Below, in pieces: positions 16,914 to 25,924 of a DNA stretch of 64,000 nt. The position numbers were made by a program, and so were the translations under genes. A model generated the notes under the pieces. The model ran no database searches. It was not told the DNA's origin and was given only the letters and a program-made list of their open reading frames with translations. Within the stretch, counting starts at the first letter, position 1; each line of letters starts with the position of its first letter. The DNA lies in NCBI GenBank assembly GCA_958295905.1, contig OY282382.1:434001-498000 (forward strand). The letters are read 5' to 3'. Source of the DNA: an uncultured Vicinamibacterales bacterium. GTDB lineage: Bacteria > Acidobacteriota > Vicinamibacteria > Vicinamibacterales > UBA8438.

Positions 16914-19632
16914 CGCGGTCGTCCTCCTCGTCGCTTCCGTAGTGCTCACGGAACCAAGTTGGGTTGACCACGTACTCCACTGTCTTTTCTTCGTATTGCG
17001 TCTCTGGAAAGCTCATGCCCCACGCTACCACTGGTCTGCTCCCGCTCAGGTCGTCATCTTCTCCACCGATCGCGAGCAGATGCACCATTAGTAGTGGTCT
17101 CGTACGAACTCTTCGGTAGATCCTATCTGGGTAGTTCACCCGCCTGCTGTCGGCAGAGCCGGCAGACGTCTCTATCGTCTTTTCTTTTCTGTAGTTTGCT
17201 TCGGCCTGCCGAATCTGACTGTCGCTCAGTCCGACCTTCTCCATCCCCCGGGAGGCTACGCGCTGCTTATTGGTGATGAGAAGCGTTTGACCGTCGCTCC
17301 GCCGGCCGGGACTACGTCGCTGGCAGGCGATTTCGAAACCGAGACTACGGTCTTTGAGCGCCCCCGCCGGTTGTCGCGCTGTCCCAGTGAAGAGCACATC
17401 CCACAGTACCAGCTCGTCATCGCTCCGTTCTTCGATGTAGCGCCTGACCGGTTGCGGATCCGTCAACAGAGATCCAGGATGATTCCGAAAGGCAACCAGA
17501 AAATCGACGATTGCCTGTACCGGTACGTCCCGCACCAGCCGTCCGCCATCGACCCGCTCGCCGTCCTCCGGCGCCCTGCTGAGCTCGCGAAGACGCCTGC
17601 TGAAAGCCACAACCGCCCTGCGATTCGCCTCAAGGTTCTCCCCGTCACGACGGAGCACGGCTGTCTCTATATACTCGTTCGAAAGACCGATGGAGATCGG
17701 TATGCGCTCACCGGCACCGATCTTGTTGCGGGCCGTCACAATCAGCGTGTCCGGATGACTGCGCACACGAAGGCCAAACTCCCTCGGTGTAGCGTTGACC
17801 TGCTCCATGCGCCGCAGATCATCCCGTAACTCCTCTATCGAATTCGCGATGTGGTCGTACCAACCCTCGGCCTCCTCTGGCATCCACACGCGGCACAGAT
17901 CCTCGTAGCCCGGCCGGTAACCGAACCACCGCCCCATCTGCATAAGGGTATCGTACATCATGGAGTTCCGGAGAAAATAGCTCACCGTCAGCCCCTCGAG
18001 TGTCAGCCCTCGGGAGAGAGAAAAACCGCCGACTGCGATCACGTTGAACCCCGACGGATAATCCGCATAGACGAGAGAGCCAGGGGAGTGGCGGTTCACC
18101 GCCACTACCTCCACGGGACTGATGCTGTCCCACAGACGTTGCTGTACGGTCGCCCACGGCAGACCGCACGACGTTGCGTACTCCCTGCCGAAGATGTCGT
18201 GCAGTGCCGCGATCTCCGAATCGCGCAGCGCATCGTCCTCAGGCTTGGCGCCGTTGACGCGCACGCTGTCGCGGATCCGTCCCACCAGACACTGAATCTC
18301 GTTCCTTATCTGACGCTGCACGCGCGTGAACCGCGACACATTCACGAGCATCGAGTTGTGTTCGCCCGTCTGGCCACGAGCCAAGCGAATGGCGCGACCG
18401 ATCACAAAGGCGCGGACCGCGGTGCGCAGGCTCTCCGGCAGGCCAGTGACAGGATGATCAATCGGGTGCCGGATGGGAAGCAGGTCCTCGTGATCGTCGA
18501 CATGACGAACAACGTCTGAGGACCCGTCAACGAACACTCTGGCAGGACCGAAGTAGTTATCGGGCGGGTCCAGACCGACGATGAAGTGACGCGGGAAGAG
18601 ATCCTGTCCGAACATGTCGTCCTCGGTGTCAGGATCGATGAAGATGTTGGCGAAGGGTGTTGCCGTGTAGCCGACGTAGCAACTGCGCTCGAACAGCGCG
18701 AGGAGTTCACGTATCTGGCCGTTGATTCTTGACACGTCCTCCGGGCTGTGGCTTATGTTGATCGATGCGTTGTCTGCCTCGTCGTCGATGAGCAGCATCG
18801 GGGAGTCGACGGAACCGGCCGAGCGACCGGCGTTGTGGGTGCGCAGCCACTCGATGAGATTTCGAAGCGTGTTGGTGTTCTTTTTGATCACGAACACCGC
18901 CGGCTGCGTCAGGTTGTCCAGTGGGAGACCCACCGCGGTGGCAGTGGCTCTGTTGAAGTCGCGCCGCGTATTCGTCAGCGTGATAGGCCTCCGGACGGAG
19001 TTGAAGCGTCCAACCCCCACGATGTGAAAGCGGTTGTCGCTCGCGGAACTCGCCAGCAACCTGGCGCTGTCAAAGCCGATGAATCCTTCGTCGATGCGCC
19101 TCTGCGTCTGGTTGCGCAGGTTGTTATGGATACCAGCGATCACGATAAGCACCTTGTAGCCTGCGTCAGCCGCCTTGCAGATCAGGCCGATGTAGTTGGC
19201 GGTCTTTCCGGACTGGACCTGTCCGACCACCATGCCTCGACGATCCCATGTCCCGGCCTTTGTCGGGTTCTCCAAGAGGCCGAGCACCCGATCGGTGACG
19301 TTCTCCATAGTGGCCAGCACCTGGCCGGAGAAGTCCTTTTCCGCGAGCAGTCTCTTGTACCGGTCCCAGAAATACGGCTCGATCCGCCCCCTCGCATCCT
19401 CCAGCCACTTCTCGAAGTCCCTCTCCTGGAGCGTGGGACCGATGTTCATCGTGACGCCGTGGACGGTCTCGAAGCGCCGGGCCAGTTCCTCCGCCTGCGC
19501 GTCGGTCACGGCACTGCAGACGACGCGGAGACTGTCGATGAGTTCCCGAATCCGCTGCGGGGACGGTAGGCTCTCGGACGCGAGCTGCGCCCCGACCATT
19601 CGCTCGAGTTGATCAAGGTCCAGTGCCATCAC
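16903..19632 (-). CDS. Z1 domain helicase-like ATPase
   Basis: The 909-residue protein carries the Z1 domain of the superfamily II-like ATPases linked to restriction systems. Walker A is at residues 137-145 (GQVQSGKTA) and Walker B at 281-287 (LIDDEAD). Other helicase-like blocks follow: RSCYVGYTATPFANIFID near 310, and GFSLSRGLTLEGLTVSYFLR..QMGRWFGYR near 565-605, which carries an arginine-finger region. Length and domain order match the family. The gene overlaps the ATPase gene by 20 bases upstream and the nuclease gene by 11 bases downstream, so the four proteins are probably made together. Expected role: ATP-driven DNA remodelling or translocation in phage defence. Confidence 0.93.
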   Translation of the reverse strand: MMALDLDQLERMVGAQLASESLPSPQRIRELIDSLRVVCSAVTDAQAEELARRFETVHGVTMNIGPTLQERDFEKWLEDARGRIEPYFWDRYKRLLAEKDFSGQVLATMENVTDRVLGLLENPTKAGTWDRRGMVVGQVQSGKTANYIGLICKAADAGYKVLIVIAGIHNNLRNQTQRRIDEGFIGFDSARLLASSASDNRFHIVGVGRFNSVRRPITLTNTRRDFNRATATAVGLPLDNLTQPAVFVIKKNTNTLRNLIEWLRTHNAGRSAGSVDSPMLLIDDEADNASINISHSPEDVSRINGQIRELLALFERSCYVGYTATPFANIFIDPDTEDDMFGQDLFPRHFIVGLDPPDNYFGPARVFVDGSSDVVRHVDDHEDLLPIRHPIDHPVTGLPESLRTAVRAFVIGRAIRLARGQTGEHNSMLVNVSRFTRVQRQIRNEIQCLVGRIRDSVRVNGAKPEDDALRDSEIAALHDIFGREYATSCGLPWATVQQRLWDSISPVEVVAVNRHSPGSLVYADYPSGFNVIAVGGFSLSRGLTLEGLTVSYFLRNSMMYDTLMQMGRWFGYRPGYEDLCRVWMPEEAEGWYDHIANSIEELRDDLRRMEQVNATPREFGLRVRSHPDTLIVTARNKIGAGERIPISIGLSNEYIETAVLRRDGENLEANRRAVVAFSRRLRELSRAPEDGERVDGGRLVRDVPVQAIVDFLVAFRNHPGSLLTDPQPVRRYIEERSDDELVLWDVLFTGTARQPAGALKDRSLGFEIACQRRSPGRRSDGQTLLITNKQRVASRGMEKVGLSDSQIRQAEANYRKEKTIETSAGSADSRRVNYPDRIYRRVRTRPLLMVHLLAIGGEDDDLSGSRPVVAWGMSFPETQYEEKTVEYVVNPTWFREHYGSDEEDDRDGE

Positions 19633-21109
19633 AAGTCTCCGTACGTTCGAGGTTCCTGATCACGTTCTCAACCTCCGTCCATCGGGAGCGAAAGGGCTCT
19701 GCAGCGGACATCATGCGCTCGATCTGATCACGTGGATGTCCGTTGCGCATGAGAACGAGACACAGGGACATCGCGGTCTCCGTAAAGTCTCCGGAGTCCA
19801 ACGAAGAAGTCACCACGTCGCCGGGATGCCCGCTGATGTCGGCGAACAGTGCATCGATGGGAAGCGTGGATTCAACGAGGTTGATAAGTTTTCGCAGTCT
19901 GTGCCAAGCCTTCGCATCCAGACTCGTCCGGAAATCCGCGAACAGCGGGTGGTCGAGATTCAGACCGTATGAGATCCGGTTCTTGTTCTGCGTGCGTACC
20001 CAGACCGGCAGTGGATTGCCATCGACCAATCGCGCGCCGCGCTGGACGTAAGTTCGTCTCGACGGAGTGACGATTCTGTCGATGATGCGCCGCAGCCTCG
20101 CCCGAACCGGCCCCGGAGGCTGCGCCGAGGCTTTCTTGACGTCGATCTTCCATGCCGCGTCCAGAGCGTTCGGGATGTCGATGCGGACGCGGCTCAACTT
20201 GGTGAGCTCCGTCTGTTTCACCAAGCCGAACCACGTGCCGTGCACAATGAGGCGTCGGTTCCGGTACAGATAGAACCCCTGGTTTCGCAGATACCCGTCC
20301 GGCCCACCGTTTCTCTTCCACTCGGCGGCGGACACTTTGTCATGGTGGGGCAGAGTCACCGGCCTGATGTGGATCTCGTGTCCGTCGAGCAGAAATGTCT
20401 CTTCGGCACCATACTGTGTGGCTGCATGCTGCGAACAAAAGGGGTCCAAGGGCTGAAGTGACCGATCGTTTATGACGATATCCACGCGCCTACGACCCGC
20501 TTGACCGGACAGGAATCGGTGAAAGACGAACTCCACGTGTTCGGCGGCGGAGGCGAGCTGGCGCACGAGGTTCCGTCGTTCGCCGCTCTCGGGGCCGAGC
20601 AGCCGATCGAGTTTCTGCCAGACCACGAGTGTTCCGTCCCTCGCGAGACGGTCGAACCAAGGTACATCCTCGTGAACTTCCGGGAGCTCGATGAGCCAGT
20701 CGTCAGCAGCGGCTACTTTGTCGAGGTCCCAGACTGCGGCGGAAGCCTCCCCGTTCCTCCGGCTGACCACGGTGAGCCGCCGACACTGGGAGAAAGACGC
20801 GGTCTTCAAGCCAAGACCGAAGCGGCCGAGATCCGTTGTGCTCCGAAGTTCTAGAGGATTCCTGGTTCCCGGGCGCATCGCCTCAAGCAGCTCGTCCCGG
20901 GACATGCCCGCGCCGTCATCGAGGATGCCAATCGCTGGAACGTCGGAATCGGTGTCAGTGAGAAGCTCGATCCGTTGGGCTCCGGCGGTCAGAGAGTTGT
21001 CGATTACGTCGGCCACAGCGGTGTGAAGGGAGTAGCCGATGTCGCGCATGCTCTCGATCAGGATAGATGCGCGGGGAGCGACTCTCTTCGTTCGTGGAGC
21101 GTCCATCAT
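19613..21109 (-). CDS. GHKL ATPase, MutL/MORC-like defence protein
   Basis: The 498-residue protein opens with an Hsp90/MutL-type ATP-binding fold: ADVIDNSLTAGA (N box, residues 33-44), GILDDGAGMS (61-70) and LGRFGLGLKTASFSQ (94-108). The acidic residue that acts as general base is Asp34 where MutL and MORC proteins usually have Glu. The C-terminal half has VRIDIPNALDAAWKIDVKKASAQPP, a transducer-like segment with the Lys expected to touch ATP. I start it at ATG 21109, because the longer open frame to 21751 overlaps vsr on the other strand. It is the first gene of the operon; the 142 bases to vsr must hold the divergent promoters. Confidence 0.9.
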   Translation of the reverse strand: MMDAPRTKRVAPRASILIESMRDIGYSLHTAVADVIDNSLTAGAQRIELLTDTDSDVPAIGILDDGAGMSRDELLEAMRPGTRNPLELRSTTDLGRFGLGLKTASFSQCRRLTVVSRRNGEASAAVWDLDKVAAADDWLIELPEVHEDVPWFDRLARDGTLVVWQKLDRLLGPESGERRNLVRQLASAAEHVEFVFHRFLSGQAGRRRVDIVINDRSLQPLDPFCSQHAATQYGAEETFLLDGHEIHIRPVTLPHHDKVSAAEWKRNGGPDGYLRNQGFYLYRNRRLIVHGTWFGLVKQTELTKLSRVRIDIPNALDAAWKIDVKKASAQPPGPVRARLRRIIDRIVTPSRRTYVQRGARLVDGNPLPVWVRTQNKNRISYGLNLDHPLFADFRTSLDAKAWHRLRKLINLVESTLPIDALFADISGHPGDVVTSSLDSGDFTETAMSLCLVLMRNGHPRDQIERMMSAAEPFRSRWTEVENVIRNLERTETCDGTGP

Positions 21110-21251
21110 GACAAGGGATTGTCCTTCGTTTTGCCCGACCGCCCGGCAGGAGTTCCAATCTTCGATGATGAAACGGCGCGGAGCGAAATTGGATCTGTGC
21201 TGGATGATCAATGCATGGTCGACTTGGTCACCGGACGTGTACACTCCGCCC

Positions 21252-21694
21252 ATGACCGGGAAAACCCATCGTACGCCACCCGCATCCAGCGAGGTCGTGA
21301 GCCGGTTCATGAAACGCCTGCGACGTGCGGATACCGGTCCGGAGGTTGCACTGCGACGTGAGCTCCACCGACGGGGGGTCCGATTCCGGTTGCATCGTGG
21401 CGATCTTCCGGGTCGTCCCGACATCGTCGTCGTCAGGTTGCGAAGGTTGCGAATGGCTGTCTTTGTGGACGGTTGTTTCTGGCACGGCTGTCCGGAACAT
21501 GCCGTTGCACCCAAGGCCAACGCAGCGTGGTGGACCGACAAGATCGCCACGAACCGCGAACGCGACGCGAGAAAGATCGCGAACTCCGCGCCATCGGGTG
21601 GGAATCCCTGCACGTCTGGGAGCATGAGGATGCGTCGGTCGTTGCGGAGAGCATTGCTCGGCAATGGAGGCGGGAGGACCGATCTCACGACTGA
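21252..21694 (+). pseudogene. vsr: Very short patch repair endonuclease, frameshifted
   Basis: Read from ATG 21252, the product has the Vsr core: FMKRLRRADTGPEVALRRELHRRG, then FRLHRGDLPGRPDIV (catalytic Asp) and MAVFVDGCFWHGCPEH (zinc/active-site His and Cys), ending TNRERDARK. The frame then changes; the expected rest, RELRAIGWESLHVWEHED, is found in the -1 frame from about base 21575 to the TGA at 21694. One missing base in GCGAGAAAGATC explains it: real mutation, assembly error or slippage on AAAG. Vsr nicks T:G mismatches left when 5-methylcytosine deaminates, so it fits the adjacent cytosine methyltransferase, whose 3' end it overlaps by ten bases in convergent orientation. Confidence 0.85.
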
Positions 21695-23739
21695 TGGTTC
21701 GACGGGAATGACCTGCACAGCTGCAGCTTCTGCAGATGGCAGTCTGCGCATAGTGGATCGGAAGCGGTACAGACGAGCGTTCCCAGCGTCGTCAGTGCGC
21801 CGTTAAGTGTCGGGACGTCGGGCCCGTTTCCGACCAGTTCGCCGAGGTGCAGTCTCCCGCTACTCCGATTCAGGATGTTCTCACTCACGCCCAGCACCCG
21901 CTTCACGACGCGGAGCGCCTGCGTCGATGAGAGGAGCGCATTCTCACCGAACGCCAAAGTGCGCAGGCGCATCTTCTGCGTGCGGGAGAGTCCACATTTT
22001 TCAACCCAGGAGCCAGTATCGGCTGCCGACCTCGACAGATGCCCGGCGACCGTTACGAGCGTCGGCAGTTCGGCAGCCATCCGCTTCCCGGCGGTACGCC
22101 CGAGGGTAGCGAGACGATACTCGTCCACTTCACTCGGCGATGGGCAGCTCCTCAGAAGGCACTCCACGAACCGCTCATCGCTGAGACTTCTGGGTGCGAG
22201 CACGGCGCCGACCGTAGCCGGCCACAACTCGCCGGCGTGGTACCAGGGCCTCTCTCTGCGGTCGTGCTCGGCCCAGTCGACAAGCGCTCTGCGAATCTGC
22301 GCCAATCGGTGACTGCGCCGCTCCACCGACAACGTCCGCTGCCGTCTCGCCGCTGCCAGCACCCGACACCCGATGGCTTCCGCCAGCGCGGGCGGAACGG
22401 CGTTGCCAATCTGGGTGAACGCATTGGTCCGCGTCCCGGCGAATCGGAAGCGGTCCGGGAACGTCTGTATCCGGGCCGCCTCCCGCACCGTGAGGGTCCG
22501 ATGCTCCTCGGGGTGGATGTACCAATACCCGTCCTTGGCGATGTGGGCGGTGATCGATCGGCTCAGGCCATCCCAAGGCAGACGGTTGTACTTGTCATCG
22601 AAGATATCCGACCTGTAGCGCCGATGTTTGGCCGGCAGATCGGCGTAGCGGGTGCCCGGTGTCATGAGACGGAACGCCTCACGGTCGTCATCTCGGACAG
22701 GCCGGGTCACGTGATCCCACACAAGTTGCTGGTCCACCATGCCGTGGCGAGCTCTCTTCTGGAACGGGTGTGCCGGAGCCCGCGCGGGCAGCTCCGAGCA
22801 CCCGGTCGTGCTGCCGAGCTGCGGCAGATCACCGATGGCCTCACGGAGGGTCACCTGCTCTTCACAGCCCTCGGGCCACTCGAACGCTCGCCCCTCTCGC
22901 AACGCGACGAGCATGAACCGCTGCCGGTGCTGCGGTACCCCGAACCTCCAAGCATCGACGAAACGGGTGTGAACGTCGTAGCCGGCATCCGTCAGATTAG
23001 CGGTGATTTCTCTCACGATCGCGAAGTCGTCGCCGAGAGCCATGTCGGGGACGTTCTCCATCAGCGCCGCCGTCGGCCGGATCTCTCGAACGACTCTGAT
23101 GAACGACTCCCAGAGGTGGGCTCGGGCGTCCGTCGGATCACGATGTCCCTCGTTGACCAGTGAGCGTATCTTCGAGCGACCAGCTCGGCTGAACGGCTGG
23201 CAGGGCGGCCCTCCCGCAACGAGATCGACCGGAACGCCCTGCAGGAGGGCGATCAGTTGAGACACGTGTTCCTCGTCACCCAGATCGAGATTCTGAACAG
23301 TGCCCGGTATGTTGTGTTGATGGGTCTCGATTGCCCACGGATCCTGGTCGACTGCCAGCGCGACGCAGTAGCCGGCTTGTTCGAGGCCGAGGCTGAGACC
23401 CCCGCATCCTGCGAAGAGGTCAACGGCCAGCGGCTTCTGCTGGCAGAGGGCCCAGCTCCGCCAGTCACTTGGCGCGGAACCAGGATGGGGAGGCAACCGC
23501 AACGGCTTGGAGCGGATCAATTTGACTTGGGGGCGTCCGGTCTTCGTCCCTCCGCCGCCAGCGTCCGGAACCGCGCGCTCCGCGGCGGCGACCGGCTCTA
23601 TCGGGTCACCAAGTGGCGGATACGTCGACAGCGATGGCGAGGCTTGGCAGTGATGGCGAAGTGGGGGCGCGCTGTCGCCGTCCGGCACACTGATAACGTT
23701 GACGGGACCAGCTGGACGCCTCTCTTTGCTGGAGCTCAT
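21685..23739 (-). CDS. DNA cytosine-5 methyltransferase fused to an endonuclease III-like domain
   Basis: The 684-residue protein has two parts. Residues about 100-465 are a complete C5 methyltransferase: motif I DLFAGCGGLSLGLE (108-120), motif IV GGPPCQPFS with catalytic Cys180, ENV motif VI (228-230), QHRQRF motif VIII (270-275) and motif X NAFTQIGNAVPP (439-450). Residues about 480-684 look like an EndoIII/MutY-type HhH-GPD domain: RRERPWY at 494-500, AFGENALLSSTQALRVVKRVLG at 596-617 and an iron-sulphur-like Cys pattern 657-664-667-675 (C-x6-C-x2-C-x7-C). The catalytic Lys and Asp of EndoIII align to Thr587 and Ser605, so glycosylase activity is unlikely. Residues 1-100 are low complexity. 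It modifies host DNA in the defence island. Confidence 0.9.
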   Translation of the reverse strand: MSSSKERRPAGPVNVISVPDGDSAPPLRHHCQASPSLSTYPPLGDPIEPVAAAERAVPDAGGGGTKTGRPQVKLIRSKPLRLPPHPGSAPSDWRSWALCQQKPLAVDLFAGCGGLSLGLEQAGYCVALAVDQDPWAIETHQHNIPGTVQNLDLGDEEHVSQLIALLQGVPVDLVAGGPPCQPFSRAGRSKIRSLVNEGHRDPTDARAHLWESFIRVVREIRPTAALMENVPDMALGDDFAIVREITANLTDAGYDVHTRFVDAWRFGVPQHRQRFMLVALREGRAFEWPEGCEEQVTLREAIGDLPQLGSTTGCSELPARAPAHPFQKRARHGMVDQQLVWDHVTRPVRDDDREAFRLMTPGTRYADLPAKHRRYRSDIFDDKYNRLPWDGLSRSITAHIAKDGYWYIHPEEHRTLTVREAARIQTFPDRFRFAGTRTNAFTQIGNAVPPALAEAIGCRVLAAARRQRTLSVERRSHRLAQIRRALVDWAEHDRRERPWYHAGELWPATVGAVLAPRSLSDERFVECLLRSCPSPSEVDEYRLATLGRTAGKRMAAELPTLVTVAGHLSRSAADTGSWVEKCGLSRTQKMRLRTLAFGENALLSSTQALRVVKRVLGVSENILNRSSGRLHLGELVGNGPDVPTLNGALTTLGTLVCTASDPLCADCHLQKLQLCRSFPSNHQS

Positions 23740-24015
23740 CGGCGTCGATCTCCAAAAGAGACAGATTGCCCGACCCGGACGGCCGGTACGCCACGGCGTC
23801 CCTGTCGACCTTCGCCTACGTGTCGGATGTCCACTCCCTCCCTTCCGCCGGGTTCACGAATCGGACACATTGTAACCCGGAATCGCCTCTTACAGCGCCC
23901 CGCGAGCGTTCGAGCACCCATAGCGACATGAGCAAACAACCGGTCCTGAATGGCCGGCCAAGCAGCGTGTCCTTGACTGACCGCGTCCTGACTCGCCAAC
24001 CGCCGCCAGCGGAAG

Positions 24016-25707
24016 TCACCCGACGGTCGGCCGGAAACGCGGTACGAGCCTCGCCTGCGTCGCCTGCTCGAAGCCATAGACGATGCGGACGAGAGTCGGT
24101 TCGCTCCAGGCGCGGCCGAAGAACGACAAGCCCACCGGCAAGCCGTGCACGGCACCGGCCGGCACCGTGATGTTGGGATAGCCGGCCGCCGCCGGATAGG
24201 CGGAGCTGCTGCCGCCGAAGTGATCCCCGTTCACCAGATCCGTCACCCAGGCGGGGCCCCCGGTGGGGCCGACGATGGCGTCGAGCCGGTGCTCGTCCAT
24301 CGTCCGGTCGATGCCGTCCGTCCTTGACAGGCGGCGGGCGGTCGCCAATGCCATCAGGTACGCCGGCTCCGACAGCGGCCCCTTCGCCTCGGCCGCGATC
24401 AGCCGTTCCTGCCCGAAGTACGGCATCTCGGTCTCGGCATTGCGCTCGTTGAAGGCGATCAGGTCGGCCAGCGAGCGCACCTCCGTGCCGGAGCCGCGGC
24501 GGTCGAGATAGCCGTTCAGCCCCGCCTTGAACTCGTAGAGCAGCACGTCGGTCTCCGCCATCTGCAGGCGCCGGCCCGCGCCGGAACCCAGCACCACCGG
24601 GTCGACGATGGCCGCTCCGGCCGCCCGCATCGCGTCGAGGGCGTCCTCGACGACGCGGTCGACCCCTTCGTGGAATCCGAGGAACTGCCGCGCCACGCCG
24701 ATGCGCGCATCCCGCAGCCCGGCGGGGTCGAGGAACGGCGTGTAATCGGCGAGGCCGCGCGCGTCAGCGGCGGCCGTGGCGGGGTCGCGCGGATCCGGAC
24801 CGGCGAGGACGCCCAGCACCACGGCCGCGTCGCGCACCGTCCGGGTCATCGGGCCGGCGGTGTCCTGGGTGTGGGAGATCGGGATGACCCCGGCCCGGCT
24901 GACCAGCCCCACCGTCGGCTTGATGCCCACGATGCCGTTGGCCGACGACGGACAGACGATGGAGCCGTCGGTCTCGGTGCCGACGGCCGCCGCGGCGAGG
25001 TTCGCGGACACCGCCGCCCCGGAACCGGAGCTCGACCCGCACGGATTCCGGTCGAGGACATAGGGGTTCCGGCACTGGCCGCCCCGGCCGCTCCAACCGC
25101 TCGATGACCGCGTCGACCGGAAGTTGGCCCACTCGCTGAGATTGGTCTTCCCGAGCAGCAGCGCCCCCGCCTGCCGCAGCCGGACCGCAACGCCGGAGTC
25201 CTCCGGCGGGATCCAGCCGGCGAGGGCCAGCGAGCCCGCCGTCGTGGTCATGCGGTCGGCGGTGTCGATGTTGTCCTTCAGCAGCACGGGGACCCCGTGC
25301 AGCGGGCCGCGGAGCCGCCCGTCCCGCCGCTCGCGGTCGAGCCGGTCCGCGATGGCGAGAGCGTCGGGGTTGGTTTCGAGCACGGACCGCAGCGCCGGCC
25401 CGCTCCCGTCGATCTCCTCGATGCGGCTCAAGCAGGCCTCGGCGATGGAGCGCGTCGTCCACGCGCCGCGCGCGAGGCCCTCCTGCAGGTCCGCGATCGT
25501 CGTTTCCGCGAGCGGGAAGTCGTCCGTCGCCGCCGAGATCAATTGGCGCGCCGTAACGGGAACGGCCATCCCCCCGGCGCCAGACGATTCGGTGGCGGCC
25601 AGCGCACCGGCGACCCCGGACACGCGCAGGAAGTCCCGCCGGGACAAGCCGTCGCCCGCGTTCGCGGGACGCGGCGTTCGTTCGCCGAACCGGGTGCCGT
25701 CGGTCAT
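24016..25707 (-). CDS. Amidase signature family protein, Tat-exported
   Basis: The 563-residue enzyme is a Ser-Ser-Lys amidase. The Lys of the triad is in GVPVLLKDNIDT, the signature serines lie in GSSSGSGAAVSANL and GTETDGSIVCPSSANG, and the family tail GLPVGLSFFGRAWSE is near the C terminus. A twin-arginine signal (SRRDFLRVSG) precedes the mature protein, so it acts outside the cytoplasm. ATG 25707 was chosen because it sits closest before the Tat motif. Substrate is unknown; GatA is unlikely because of export and the lack of gatB/gatC. It lies at the right edge of the defence island. Confidence 0.92.
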   Translation of the reverse strand: MTDGTRFGERTPRPANAGDGLSRRDFLRVSGVAGALAATESSGAGGMAVPVTARQLISAATDDFPLAETTIADLQEGLARGAWTTRSIAEACLSRIEEIDGSGPALRSVLETNPDALAIADRLDRERRDGRLRGPLHGVPVLLKDNIDTADRMTTTAGSLALAGWIPPEDSGVAVRLRQAGALLLGKTNLSEWANFRSTRSSSGWSGRGGQCRNPYVLDRNPCGSSSGSGAAVSANLAAAAVGTETDGSIVCPSSANGIVGIKPTVGLVSRAGVIPISHTQDTAGPMTRTVRDAAVVLGVLAGPDPRDPATAAADARGLADYTPFLDPAGLRDARIGVARQFLGFHEGVDRVVEDALDAMRAAGAAIVDPVVLGSGAGRRLQMAETDVLLYEFKAGLNGYLDRRGSGTEVRSLADLIAFNERNAETEMPYFGQERLIAAEAKGPLSEPAYLMALATARRLSRTDGIDRTMDEHRLDAIVGPTGGPAWVTDLVNGDHFGGSSSAYPAAAGYPNITVPAGAVHGLPVGLSFFGRAWSEPTLVRIVYGFEQATQARLVPRFRPTVG

Positions 25708-25924
25708 GGGTCGCTTCCGGTCACTGTCTCCGAGTCCGGCACGGCGTCCGCCAGGCTGCATTCAACCACGTTACCCCACGGCGCATTGCCGTAACTCCCG
25801 CCCCGCTCCGCCAATCGTTTCGCGAGGCGCCGTCGGCCGTCCCGCGAGTGGCGGTCCGAAGACATGGTTCCGGCACCGGACGCGGTGGGCCCGTTCGACG
25901 AGGCCGCGCCGCCGGCCGGTATCG

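Noticed and set aside
19613-21751. Longer 712-residue version of the GHKL ATPase
   Set aside because: The extra 214 residues lie opposite vsr and its promoter and have no fold-like pattern; ATG 21109 fits the family.
23740-24015. Possible small gene on the minus strand between the methyltransferase and amidase genes
   Set aside because: The 67-residue frame has no recognisable motif or ribosome site; I treat the stretch as gene-free.
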